64,000 bases of DNA from Streptomyces sp. 840.1 (GTDB lineage Bacteria; Actinomycetota; Actinomycetes; Streptomycetales; Streptomycetaceae). Under the pieces are notes generated by a model. That model was given only the letters and a program-made list of their open reading frames with translations. It made no database searches and was not told the origin of the DNA. A program made the position numbers and the translations under genes. Shown here one piece after another: positions 10,044 to 17,195 of the stretch (positions within the stretch are counted from its first letter, which is position 1; every line of letters begins with the position of its first letter). Location of the stretch: positions 4,881,001-4,945,000 of the forward strand of contig NZ_RJUU01000001.1 in assembly GCF_003751445.1 (NCBI RefSeq), in the 5' to 3' direction.

Positions 10044-11642
10044 GTGATCACCGCCTCCGGCATCGAGCTGCGCGCCGGCGCCCGCATGCTTATCGAATCC
10101 GCCTCCTTCCGCATCGCCAAGGGCGACCGCGTCGGCCTCGTCGGCCGCAACGGGGCGGGCAAGACCACCCTCACCAAGTGCCTCGCGGGCGAGGGCACCC
10201 CCGCAGGCGGCACCATCACCCGCTCCGGCGAGGTCGGCTACCTCCCGCAGGACCCGCGCACCGGTGACCTCGACGTGCTCGCCCGCGACCGCATCCTCTC
10301 GGCCCGGGGGCTCGACGAGACGCTGCGCAAGATGCGCGAGAACGAGGAGCGGATGGCGAACGGCAAGGGCGCCACCCGCGAGAAGGCGATGAAGAAGTAC
10401 GAGCGCCTGGAGACGGAGTTCCTCACCAAGGGCGGGTACGCCGCCGAGGCCGAGGCCGCCACCATCGCCGCGGCCCTCAGCCTGCCCGACCGGGTGCTCG
10501 GCCAGCCGCTCCACACGCTCTCCGGCGGTCAGCGCCGCCGCGTCGAGCTGGCCAGGATCCTCTTCTCGGACGCCGACACCCTGCTCCTGGACGAGCCCAC
10601 CAACCACCTCGACGCCGACTCGATCGTCTGGCTGCGCGACTACCTCAGGAGCTACCGGGGCGGCTTCGTCGTGATCTCCCACGACGAGGAGCTGGTCGAG
10701 ACCGTCGTCAACAAGGTCTTCTACCTCGACGCCAACCGGTCGCAGATCGACGTCTACAACATGGGCTGGAAGCTCTACAAGCAGCAGCGCGAGGCCGACG
10801 AGAGGCGTCGCAAGCGCGAGCGGCAGAACGCCGAGAAGAAGGCCGCGACGCTCAACGCCCAGGCCGACAAGATGCGCGCCAAGGCCACCAAGACCGTGGC
10901 CGCCCAGAACATGGCCAAGCGCGCCGACCGGCTGCTCTCCGGCCTGGATGCCGTACGCGTCTCGGACAAGGTCGCCAAGCTGCGCTTCCCCGACCCCTCC
11001 CCGTGCGGCAAGACCCCGCTGATGGCGGAGGGGCTCTCCAAGTCCTACGGGTCGCTGGAGATCTTCACCGATGTCGACCTCGCCATCGACAAGGGCTCCC
11101 GGGTCGTCATCCTCGGCCTCAACGGTGCGGGCAAGACCACCCTGCTCCGCCTCCTCGGCGGCGCGGAGAAGCCCGACACCGGCGACGTCATCGAGGGCCA
11201 CGGGCTCAAGCTCGGCTACTACGCCCAGGAGCACGAGACCCTCGACCCGAACCGCACCGTCCTGGAGAACATGCGCTCTGCGGCCCCCGACCTCGACCTG
11301 GTCGCGGTCCGCAAGACGCTCGGCTCGTTCCTCTTCTCCGGTGACGACGTCGACAAGCCCGCCGGCGTGCTCTCCGGCGGCGAGAAGACCCGGCTCGCCC
11401 TGGCGACGCTGGTGGTCTCCTCCGCCAACGTGCTCCTGCTCGACGAGCCCACCAACAACCTCGACCCGGCCAGCCGCGAGGAGATCCTCGGCGCGCTGCG
11501 CACGTACAAGGGCGCCGTCGTCCTGGTCACGCACGACGAGGGCGCGGTCGAGGCGCTCCAGCCCGAGCGCATCATCCTGCTGCCCGACGGGGTCGAGGAC
11601 CTGTGGGGTGCGGACTACCGGGACCTGGTCTCGCTGGCCTGA
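10044..11642 (+). CDS. ABC-F family ATPase (ribosome-associated)
   Basis: 532 residues with two ABC domains and no membrane segments. Domain 1 has GRNGAGKTT near residue 36, LSGGQRRRVELA near 158 and DEPTNHLD near 178. Domain 2 has GLNGAGKTT near 363, LSGGEKTRLALA near 443 and DEPTNNLD near 467. Between them is a charged, Lys/Arg/Ala-rich coiled linker (about 240-310), the P-site tRNA interaction motif of the family. ABC-F proteins act at the ribosomal E site in translation control or antibiotic protection. GTG 10044 has TGGAG 8 nt upstream. A hairpin follows at 11736. Housekeeping versus resistance role cannot be decided here. Confidence 0.93.
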   Translation: MITASGIELRAGARMLIESASFRIAKGDRVGLVGRNGAGKTTLTKCLAGEGTPAGGTITRSGEVGYLPQDPRTGDLDVLARDRILSARGLDETLRKMRENEERMANGKGATREKAMKKYERLETEFLTKGGYAAEAEAATIAAALSLPDRVLGQPLHTLSGGQRRRVELARILFSDADTLLLDEPTNHLDADSIVWLRDYLRSYRGGFVVISHDEELVETVVNKVFYLDANRSQIDVYNMGWKLYKQQREADERRRKRERQNAEKKAATLNAQADKMRAKATKTVAAQNMAKRADRLLSGLDAVRVSDKVAKLRFPDPSPCGKTPLMAEGLSKSYGSLEIFTDVDLAIDKGSRVVILGLNGAGKTTLLRLLGGAEKPDTGDVIEGHGLKLGYYAQEHETLDPNRTVLENMRSAAPDLDLVAVRKTLGSFLFSGDDVDKPAGVLSGGEKTRLALATLVVSSANVLLLDEPTNNLDPASREEILGALRTYKGAVVLVTHDEGAVEALQPERIILLPDGVEDLWGADYRDLVSLA

Positions 11643-11660
11643 CCCGGCGCGGCCGTCCAT

Positions 11661-11701
11661 TGATCCACTCCCACTGGATCATTCGGCCTACGCGTGATCC
11701 A
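11661..11701. repeat. Three TGATCCA-type heptamers behind the ABC-F gene
   Basis: TGATCCA at 11661-11667 and 11695-11701, and the inverse TGGATCA at 11675-11681. The first pair forms a short dyad with a 7-nt spacer. It lies between the ABC-F stop and the strong hairpin; it may be an operator or part of a 3' structure. Confidence 0.4.
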
Positions 11702-11735
11702 TCATCTGCGTGAGTACGTCTCGTACCTCGGCGCG

Positions 11736-11761
11736 GCGCCCGGCAGATACCTGCCGGGCGC
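11736..11761 (+). terminator. Perfect 11-bp hairpin downstream of the ABC-F gene
   Basis: GCGCCCGGCAG, loop ATAC, CTGCCGGGCGC. There is no T-run; this is a typical Streptomyces hairpin terminator. Confidence 0.7.
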
Positions 11762-11983
11762 ACCCATTTCCGGGCGGAAAACCCGCGCGGCCCTGACCTG
11801 GACGTTTTTCCCGGGGCGATCCCCGCAGGCCCCCCGTGGCCCGGCGGAATGCGAGATTCCGATCAGTCCGGCGCACTCCCGGGGCGTGAATCCGGTTGCA
11901 CAGACCTTGCCGAATGGGTGGCCAGGAAGCGCGGGAGGGGTGATCATGAGAGTCCAGAGCGCACTTCCCACGAGGAGGCACGG

Positions 11984-12205
11984 GTGGCCGAGACTCTGAA
12001 GAAGGGCAGCCGGGTAACCGGCGCCGCGCGCGACAAGCTCGCGGCAGACCTGAAGAAGAAGTATGACTCCGGTGCGAGCATCCGGGCGCTGGCCGAGGAA
12101 ACCGGCCGCTCCTACGGGTTCGTCCACCGGATGCTCAGTGAGTCCGGAGTGACGCTGCGGGGACGCGGCGGCGCGACACGAGGCAAGAAGGCCGCAGCGG
12201 CCTGA
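11984..12205 (+). CDS. Small helix-turn-helix protein
   Basis: 73 residues from GTG 11984, with GAGGAGG 6 nt upstream. The centre (about 25-58) is a resolvase/sigma-4-like helix-turn-helix: YDSGASIRALAEETGRSYGF followed by VHRMLSESG. The flanks are Lys/Arg-rich, ending in RGRGGATRGKKAAAA, so it should bind DNA non-specifically or with modest specificity. Such small HTH proteins are widely conserved in actinobacteria, but no target is known to me. It is monocistronic with hairpins on both sides. Confidence 0.8.
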   Translation: MAETLKKGSRVTGAARDKLAADLKKKYDSGASIRALAEETGRSYGFVHRMLSESGVTLRGRGGATRGKKAAAA

Positions 12206-12250
12206 CAGCCGTCGGCGGACCGGCGCGGATCGCCTGATCCGCTCCGGGGC

Positions 12251-12300
12251 CCACCGGTTCGGTGGTGGCCACCCGGTCGATCGTGCGGTCGATCGGGTGG
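12251..12300 (+). terminator. Two consecutive hairpins after the small HTH gene
   Basis: CCACCG-GTT-CGGTGG (12251-12265) is followed by a 14-bp stem with two G-U pairs at 12269-12300 (CCACCCG ... CGGGTGG ends). They lie 46 bp after the HTH stop and before the enoyl-CoA hydratase gene. Confidence 0.65.
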
Positions 12301-12364
12301 TTACTGTTCAGTCACTTAGCTCTCTGCTGACTGCACTGACTGCACCCCGATCCGGAGGCGCTCC

Positions 12365-13156
12365 ATGACCTCGCTCGACACTGTGCTCGACAAGGACGGC
12401 GTACGACTCACCGTCGACGACGCGGTTGCCACGGTGACCCTCACCAATCCGGCCAAGCGCAACGCTCAGTCCCCCGCTCTGTGGCGGGCGTTGACAGAGG
12501 CCGGACGGGCCCTGCCCGGCAGTGTGCGGGTCGTCGTGCTGCGCGGCGAAGGTGTGTCCTTCTCCGCCGGGCTCGACCGGCAGGCGTTCACCCCCGAGGG
12601 ATTCGACGGCGAGCCGTCCTTCCTCGACATGGGGCGTGGCCCCGAGGCCGAGCTCGACGCGGTCATCGCCGAGTACCAGGACGCGTTCACCTGGTGGCGT
12701 CGCAACGACCTCGTGTCGATCGCGGCGGTCCAGGGGCACGCCATCGGTGCGGGCTTCCAGCTCGCCCTCGCCTGCGATCTGCGGATCGTCGCCGAGGACG
12801 TGCAGTTCGCCATGCGCGAGACCAGCCTCGGTCTGGTGCCCGACCTCACCGGCACGCACCCCCTGGTGCACCTGGTGGGGTACGCGCGCGCGCTCGAAAT
12901 CTGCGCCACCGGACGCTTCGTGCACGCGGCGGAGGCCGAGCGCACCGGCCTGGCCAACCTCGTGGTGCCCGCCGGGGATCTCGACGGAGCCGCCTGTGAT
13001 CTGGCCGGCGCCCTGCTGGCCGCCCCGCGCGACGCCCTCGTCGAGACCAAGGCGCTGCTGAGCGGCGCCCTCTCGCGGACGTACGAGGAGCAGCGCACCG
13101 CCGAACGGGCCGCGCAGGGCCGTCGGCTGCGCGATCTGGCCGGCAGCTCGGACTGA
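12365..13156 (+). CDS. Enoyl-CoA hydratase/isomerase family protein
   Basis: 263-residue crotonase-fold protein. The oxyanion-hole segments are present: LRGEGVSFSAGLDRQAF (about 58-76) and the hallmark GHAIGAGFQLALACDLRI (about 122-140). The second catalytic Glu region is METSLGLVPD-like (here RETSLGLVPDLTGTHPL, near 155), in which the expected acidic residue is Glu. ATG 12365 follows GGAGG (12355). It probably hydrates acyl-CoA in beta-oxidation, but crotonases are diverse and the substrate is not fixed. It converges on the next gene with a 4-bp gap. Confidence 0.88.
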   Translation: MTSLDTVLDKDGVRLTVDDAVATVTLTNPAKRNAQSPALWRALTEAGRALPGSVRVVVLRGEGVSFSAGLDRQAFTPEGFDGEPSFLDMGRGPEAELDAVIAEYQDAFTWWRRNDLVSIAAVQGHAIGAGFQLALACDLRIVAEDVQFAMRETSLGLVPDLTGTHPLVHLVGYARALEICATGRFVHAAEAERTGLANLVVPAGDLDGAACDLAGALLAAPRDALVETKALLSGALSRTYEEQRTAERAAQGRRLRDLAGSSD

Positions 13157-13160
13157 CCCG

Positions 13161-13913
13161 TCACCCGGCCGGGGGCACGCCGCCTCCGGCCTTCGGGCCC
13201 CCCGGCGCACCCGGACCGGCCGGAGCGCCCGTCACCGCCGTGACCAGCACCGCGACCGGCGGATGCCCGTCCACCGCCTCCGTCACCGCCGCCCGCACCG
13301 CCAGCGCCACGTCGAGCGCGCGGTGTCCGTCGTCCGTGGCCAGCTCGACCCGGACGTGATCCGCACCCGTGTGCACCGCCGCGCCGAGCACCCGGGTCAG
13401 CGTGGAGACACCGGCCACCCCCGCGGCCGCCAGGCCCGCAGTCCCCTCGGGCTTCGCCGCGCGCACCCCGGCCGGCTCCGGCTCGGCCCGTTCAGGCTCG
13501 GTGTCCAGCAGCTCCGTCACCTGGAGGTCCACCTCGCCGACCACCAGCCCGAGCCGCCGCGAGGCCGCCGCCAGCAGTGCCGCGCGCAGTGCCGCCGCGG
13601 CGGCGGGCAGGGGCTGGTCGGCCGTCGCCGCCATGGTCGCCTCGATCCGCAGCGGGCCCGGCGGCAGCGCACTCGGCGGCGACGGCACCTGCGGAACGGG
13701 GGCCGCCCCCGGGTCGGCCACCGCGATCCTCAGCTCACCCAGCACCGGCCCCGGGCCGCGTACGGCCCGGCGGAGCACCGCTACCGCGGCCCGTTCCGAG
13801 ATCCAGGCCCCGTCCGCCGGACCGCCCAGAGGGAGCAGTCGGCCCAGGCCGAGTCGTTGCCGAACCGCAGCCGTCCATCCATCGGCCCTGTTCGGGCTGT
13901 CAGCCGTCGTCAT
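13161..13913 (-). CDS. Asp23-cluster-associated protein of unknown function
   Basis: About 250 residues (ATG 13913); in-frame starts at 13931 and 13958 are possible and no start has an ideal ribosome site. It is Ala/Pro-rich and shows two weakly similar halves with Asp23-like pattern (LRIEATMAATADQPLPAAAAALRAAL and VRVELATDDGHRALDVALAV). It is divergent from the Asp23/AmaP cluster, so a related envelope-stress role is likely. Homologues are, to my memory, often labelled nucleopolyhedrovirus P10 family, which I regard as a composition artefact. No catalytic motif is visible. Confidence 0.65.
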   Translation of the reverse strand: MTTADSPNRADGWTAAVRQRLGLGRLLPLGGPADGAWISERAAVAVLRRAVRGPGPVLGELRIAVADPGAAPVPQVPSPPSALPPGPLRIEATMAATADQPLPAAAAALRAALLAAASRRLGLVVGEVDLQVTELLDTEPERAEPEPAGVRAAKPEGTAGLAAAGVAGVSTLTRVLGAAVHTGADHVRVELATDDGHRALDVALAVRAAVTEAVDGHPPVAVLVTAVTGAPAGPGAPGGPKAGGGVPPAG

Positions 13914-14006
13914 GGCCTCAGCCTGCCGCATCCACGGCGCGAGACGGGGCAAGCGCACTTAATGTGGGCAATGAAGTCCAATCCTGCCCCGAAGGGAAGA
14001 ACGGCG

Positions 14007-14483
14007 ATGACCGAGACCCCACAGCGGAACCGGCCCGAGAACCCCGACACGGACTCGGGCACGCCTCTGACCAAGCGTGGCGGGGGAGACCCCGCCACCC
14101 GCGGTCGCACCACGATCGCGGACGGTGTGGTCGAGAAGATCGCCGGAATGGCGGCACGCGACGTGGAGGGCGTGCACGCGATGGGCAGCGGCCTCTCCCG
14201 CACCTTCGGCGCGGTGCGCGACCGGGTGCCCGGCGGCGGCAAGTCCGTCACCCGGGGCGTGAAGGCCGAGGTCGGTGAGTCGCAGACCGCCCTCGACCTG
14301 GAGATCGTCGTCGACTACGGCGTGTCGATCGCCGATGTCGCCCGTGACGTACGCGAGAACGTCGTCGCGGCGGTGGAGCGGATGACGGGTCTCGAAGTCG
14401 TCGAGGTCAACATCGCGGTGAGCGATGTGAAGCTGCCCGACGAGGACGACGACGACGATCAGCCCGAGCCACGTCTCCAGTAG
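14007..14483 (+). CDS. Asp23/Gls24 family envelope stress response protein
   Basis: 158 residues. The Asp23 core runs from about residue 32 (RTTIADGVVEKIAGMAARDVEGVHAM) to about 140 (VRENVVAAVERMTGLEVVEVNIAV). It has a disordered charged N-terminus and an acidic C-terminal tail (PDEDDDDDQPEP). GAAGGGAAG lies 7 nt ahead of ATG 14007. In Gram-positives Asp23 is a membrane-associated protein anchored by AmaP and induced by cell-envelope or alkaline stress. It is the first of five genes read in the same direction. Confidence 0.9.
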   Translation: MTETPQRNRPENPDTDSGTPLTKRGGGDPATRGRTTIADGVVEKIAGMAARDVEGVHAMGSGLSRTFGAVRDRVPGGGKSVTRGVKAEVGESQTALDLEIVVDYGVSIADVARDVRENVVAAVERMTGLEVVEVNIAVSDVKLPDEDDDDDQPEPRLQ

Positions 14484-14515
14484 TCCTCCGGTCCGAGGTA
14501 GTTGAGGAGCGCACG

Positions 14516-14707
14516 ATGAGCATGGCTGTGGTCGGCATGGTGGCGGGCATGGCGCTCGGATTCGCCGGATATTTCGGCGGGTTCGGTGCCTTCCTGCTGG
14601 TGGCCGCGTTGGGGGCGATCGGCTTCATCGCCGGTCGCTTCCTGGACGGTGACCTGGAGCCCGGCGACTTCTTCCGGAGTCGCGAACGCGGCGACCGACG
14701 GCGGTGA
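14516..14707 (+). CDS. Small membrane protein of the Asp23/AmaP cluster
   Basis: 63 residues. One long or two short hydrophobic helices (residues 2-42, Gly/Ala-rich) are followed by a charged tail DLEPGDFFRSRERGDRRR. It corresponds in position and type to the DUF2273-like small membrane proteins found in asp23 operons of Firmicutes. ATG 14516 is preceded by TTGAGGAG. Its stop overlaps the next GTG by 4 bp (GTGA), so it is translated with the following gene. Confidence 0.8.
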   Translation: MSMAVVGMVAGMALGFAGYFGGFGAFLLVAALGAIGFIAGRFLDGDLEPGDFFRSRERGDRRR

Positions 14708-15066
14708 CGGCCGTGTCGGGGGCGAGCGGCCCGGTCGCCGCCGCGGAACGGGGAGAGACCCGGATCGCCGACCGGGTGGTCGCGAAGATCGCCGCCCAGG
14801 CGGCGAAGGAGGCCGTCGACGAGCCGGCCGAGGAGGGCGCGTCGCCGCGCGCCACGGTCACGGTGCACCGTGACACGGCCCGGGTGCGGGTGAGCCTCGA
14901 GCTCGGGTATCCCAGCGACATCGGCCGTCAGTGCGGCGCGGTGCGTCAGCGGGTCGCGATGCGGGTAAAGGCGTTGGCGGGGATGGAGGTGCCCGAAGTG
15001 GCCGTACAGGTCGAGCGCCTGCACCCCACAGGAGCGAGCCTCGCGGCGCAGGGGAGGATCCGATGA
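14704..15066 (+). CDS. Second Asp23/Gls24-type protein
   Basis: 120 residues from GTG 14704. It contains the same pattern as the first Asp23 protein: ETRIADRVVAKIAAQAAKEAV, a central RATVTVHRDTARVRVSLELGYP strand pair, and a terminal helix-strand VAMRVKALAGMEVPEVAVQV. It overlaps both neighbours (GTGA upstream, ATGA downstream), indicating tight coupling in one complex. Two Asp23 paralogues in one cluster suggest hetero-oligomers at the membrane. Confidence 0.82.
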   Translation: MTAVSGASGPVAAAERGETRIADRVVAKIAAQAAKEAVDEPAEEGASPRATVTVHRDTARVRVSLELGYPSDIGRQCGAVRQRVAMRVKALAGMEVPEVAVQVERLHPTGASLAAQGRIR

Positions 15067-15749
15067 CCGAGCCCCAGAACCCGGAACACAGCACACAGCG
15101 CCTGCCCACGGTCGAGCCGGTGGAGCGCGGCGACGTACTCGAACTGGACCAGTCGGCGTCGTCCGCCGCCTACGACCCGGTCCCCGACAAGGAGCGGGGC
15201 GAGGGCGGCGGCGGGCGCTTCTGGTCGGCCCGCCGCGTTCCGGCGGGCATCCTCGCCCTGGTGGTACTCGGCGGCTCCGGGCTCCTGCTGTACGACGTGG
15301 CGGCGGTCCGGGCCGGGCACCCGGCGATGCAGTGGCGCCGCACGCTCGCCGACGAGCTGGCGCGGCGGCCGCTGGACGACGTCTGGGTGCTGACCGGTGC
15401 GGCGGTCGCGGCCGCGGCCGGCCTGTGGCTGCTCGTCCTCGCGCTCACGCCCGGACTCCGCGACCTGCTGCCGATGCGCCGCGACCGCCCGGATGTCCGG
15501 GCCGCGCTCGCCCGGACAGCGGCCGCGACGGTCCTGCGCGACCGGGCCGTCGAGGTGTCGGGCGTGCAGTCGGTCCGGGTCCGGATGGGCCGGAGGAAGG
15601 TGGGGGTGCGGGCCGTCTCGCACTTCCGTGAACTCGACGACGTACGGGCCGACCTGGACACCGCGCTCTCCACGGGGATCGGGGAACTCGGACTGTCCAG
15701 GCCGCCGCGCCTGTCCGTCCATGTCCGCCGTCCGGCGAAGAAGGGGTGA
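15063..15749 (+). CDS. Membrane protein with C-terminal Asp23-like domain (DUF6286-type)
   Basis: 228 residues. A hydrophilic N-terminus (about 1-55) is followed by a first membrane helix (about 61-80), an external loop, a second helix (about 104-125) and a cytoplasmic C-terminal domain. That domain (VLRDRAVEVSGVQSVRVRMGRRKVGVRAVSHF) resembles the Asp23 sheet. This is the architecture expected of a membrane anchor. It overlaps the previous gene (ATGA) and the next (GTGA). The family label is from memory; the topology is read directly. Confidence 0.75.
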   Translation: MTEPQNPEHSTQRLPTVEPVERGDVLELDQSASSAAYDPVPDKERGEGGGGRFWSARRVPAGILALVVLGGSGLLLYDVAAVRAGHPAMQWRRTLADELARRPLDDVWVLTGAAVAAAAGLWLLVLALTPGLRDLLPMRRDRPDVRAALARTAAATVLRDRAVEVSGVQSVRVRMGRRKVGVRAVSHFRELDDVRADLDTALSTGIGELGLSRPPRLSVHVRRPAKKG

Positions 15750-16333
15750 GCGGCATGATCGGGACCGTCAACCGGGTACTCCTCGGCCTCGCCGGACTGG
15801 TGCTGGTCTGTGTGGGCGGCGGAGTGCTGGCCGCCGCCACCGGGCTCTCCGTCCCGTCCTGGTGGCCCTGGTCCGGCAAGAACGACGTACTGCTCAGCGA
15901 GGCCGACCGGGAGCGCTGGCGCTCGGACGGCTGGTGGTGGCCGACGGTGATCGCGGTCCTCGCCGTCATCGTCGTGCTCGCCCTGTGGTGGCTGCTGGCC
16001 CAGCTGCGCCGGGCCCGGCTCTCCGAAGTGCTGGTGGACAGCGGCGACGGCGAGGGCGCCCTGCTGCGCGGGCGGGCCCTGGAAGGTGTGCTCGCCGCGG
16101 AGGCGGGCGGCCTGGACGGTGTGGCCCGCGCCCAGGTCGTACTGACCGGGAAGCGCAGCGCACCGCAGGCCAGGATCCGGCTGCTGATGGAGCCGCACGC
16201 GGCGCCGGACGAGGCGCTGGGCCGGCTGTCCGACGAGGCGCTGGCCCATGCCAGGGACTCCGCGGGGCTGGCCCGGCTCCCCGCCGAGGTGCGGCTGCGG
16301 GCGGTCAAGCACCGCGCGGCGCGGGTGAGCTGA
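15746..16333 (+). CDS. amaP: AmaP-type membrane anchor of the Asp23 cluster
   Basis: 195 residues, start GTG 15746 (overlapping the previous stop) or ATG 15755. Two membrane helices (about 8-30 and 67-87) flank a Trp-rich loop (PSWWPWSGKND, DGWWWP). The C-terminal cytoplasmic domain (VDSGDGEGALLRGRALEGVLAAEAGGLDGV) is the AmaP-like region that would bind Asp23. It is the last gene of the five-gene unit and is followed by a perfect hairpin. Confidence 0.8.
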   Translation: MSGMIGTVNRVLLGLAGLVLVCVGGGVLAAATGLSVPSWWPWSGKNDVLLSEADRERWRSDGWWWPTVIAVLAVIVVLALWWLLAQLRRARLSEVLVDSGDGEGALLRGRALEGVLAAEAGGLDGVARAQVVLTGKRSAPQARIRLLMEPHAAPDEALGRLSDEALAHARDSAGLARLPAEVRLRAVKHRAARVS

Positions 16334-16358
16334 CGGGCGGCAGGAAGCAGGAACCCGA

Positions 16359-16391
16359 GGGCGGGCCGGAGACGAGGTCTCCGGCCCGCCC
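16359..16391. terminator. Perfect 15-bp hairpin between amaP and the convergent SDR gene
   Basis: GGGCGGGCCGGAGAC, loop GAG, then its exact complement. It serves both converging genes. Confidence 0.85.
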
Positions 16392-16435
16392 TGCGCGTGT
16401 CCGCGCCGTGTCTGCCACCCGTCCGGCCGTACGGG

Positions 16436-17191
16436 TCAGAAACCGTGCCGGGAGCCGCCGTCGACCGGGACCATGATGCCGGTCAGATACGAGGCGGCGG
16501 GCGAGAGCAGGAAGGCCGCCGTCCGGCCGAACTCCTGCGGGGTGCCGTAGCGGCGCAGCGGGATGTTGGCCTCGTTGGCCGTGCGCGAGGCCTCGGCGTT
16601 GCCCGAGAGCGCGTCCAGTTCACGGACCCGGTCCGTGTCGATCCGGGCCGGCAGCACGCCCACGACCCGGATGCCGCGCGGGCCCAGCTCGTTGGCCAGC
16701 GACTTGGCGAACCCGGCGAGGCCGGGGCGCAGGCCGTTGGAGATGGTCAGCCCGCCGATCGGCTCGTGGACGGAGCCGGAGAGCACGAAGCCGATGACCC
16801 CGCCGTCGCCCAGCGCCGCGGCGGCCGCACGGGCGAGGCGCACCGCGCCGAGGAAGACCGACTCGAAGGCCGACTGCCACTGCTCGTCGGTGTTGTCCGC
16901 TGCCGAGCCGGGCGCCGGACCGCCGACGCTGATGAGGATGCCGTCGAGCCGGCCGAACCCCTCCTGCGCGGCGTCCACCAGCCGCTGCGCCACGGACGGG
17001 TCCGCGTTGTCGGCGGCGAGCCCGACGGCGTCCGGGCCCAGGTCGTCGGCGGCGGCCCGGACGCTCGATTCGTCCCGGCCGGTGATGATGACCTTCGCGC
17101 CGTCGTCCACCAGCGCCTGCGCCGTGGCGTTGCCGAGCCCCCGGGTCGCCCCGGTGACGATGTACACACGGTCCTTCAGTCCAAGATCCAT
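16436..17191 (-). CDS. SDR-fold oxidoreductase lacking the usual Tyr-x3-Lys
   Basis: 251 residues with the NAD(P)-binding start VTGATRGLGNATA, the DNAD/ISVGG region in place of NAG, and the C-terminal PVDGG end seen in FabG-like SDRs. The active-site segment reads VLSGSVHEPIGGLTISNGLRPGLAG: where Tyr-x3-Lys is expected it has Ser-Asn-Gly-Leu-Arg. Several FabG-like SDRs of actinobacteria share this S/N...R variant, so it may be a binding protein or use another mechanism. It lies 4 bp after the GH15 stop on the same strand and is probably cotranscribed. Confidence 0.85.
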   Translation of the reverse strand: MDLGLKDRVYIVTGATRGLGNATAQALVDDGAKVIITGRDESSVRAAADDLGPDAVGLAADNADPSVAQRLVDAAQEGFGRLDGILISVGGPAPGSAADNTDEQWQSAFESVFLGAVRLARAAAAALGDGGVIGFVLSGSVHEPIGGLTISNGLRPGLAGFAKSLANELGPRGIRVVGVLPARIDTDRVRELDALSGNAEASRTANEANIPLRRYGTPQEFGRTAAFLLSPAASYLTGIMVPVDGGSRHGF

Positions 17192-17195
17192 GGCT

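Noticed and set aside
11661..11701. TGATCCA cluster as an attachment site
   Set aside because: There is no integrase, tRNA 3' end or second copy elsewhere in the window; kept only as a minor repeat.
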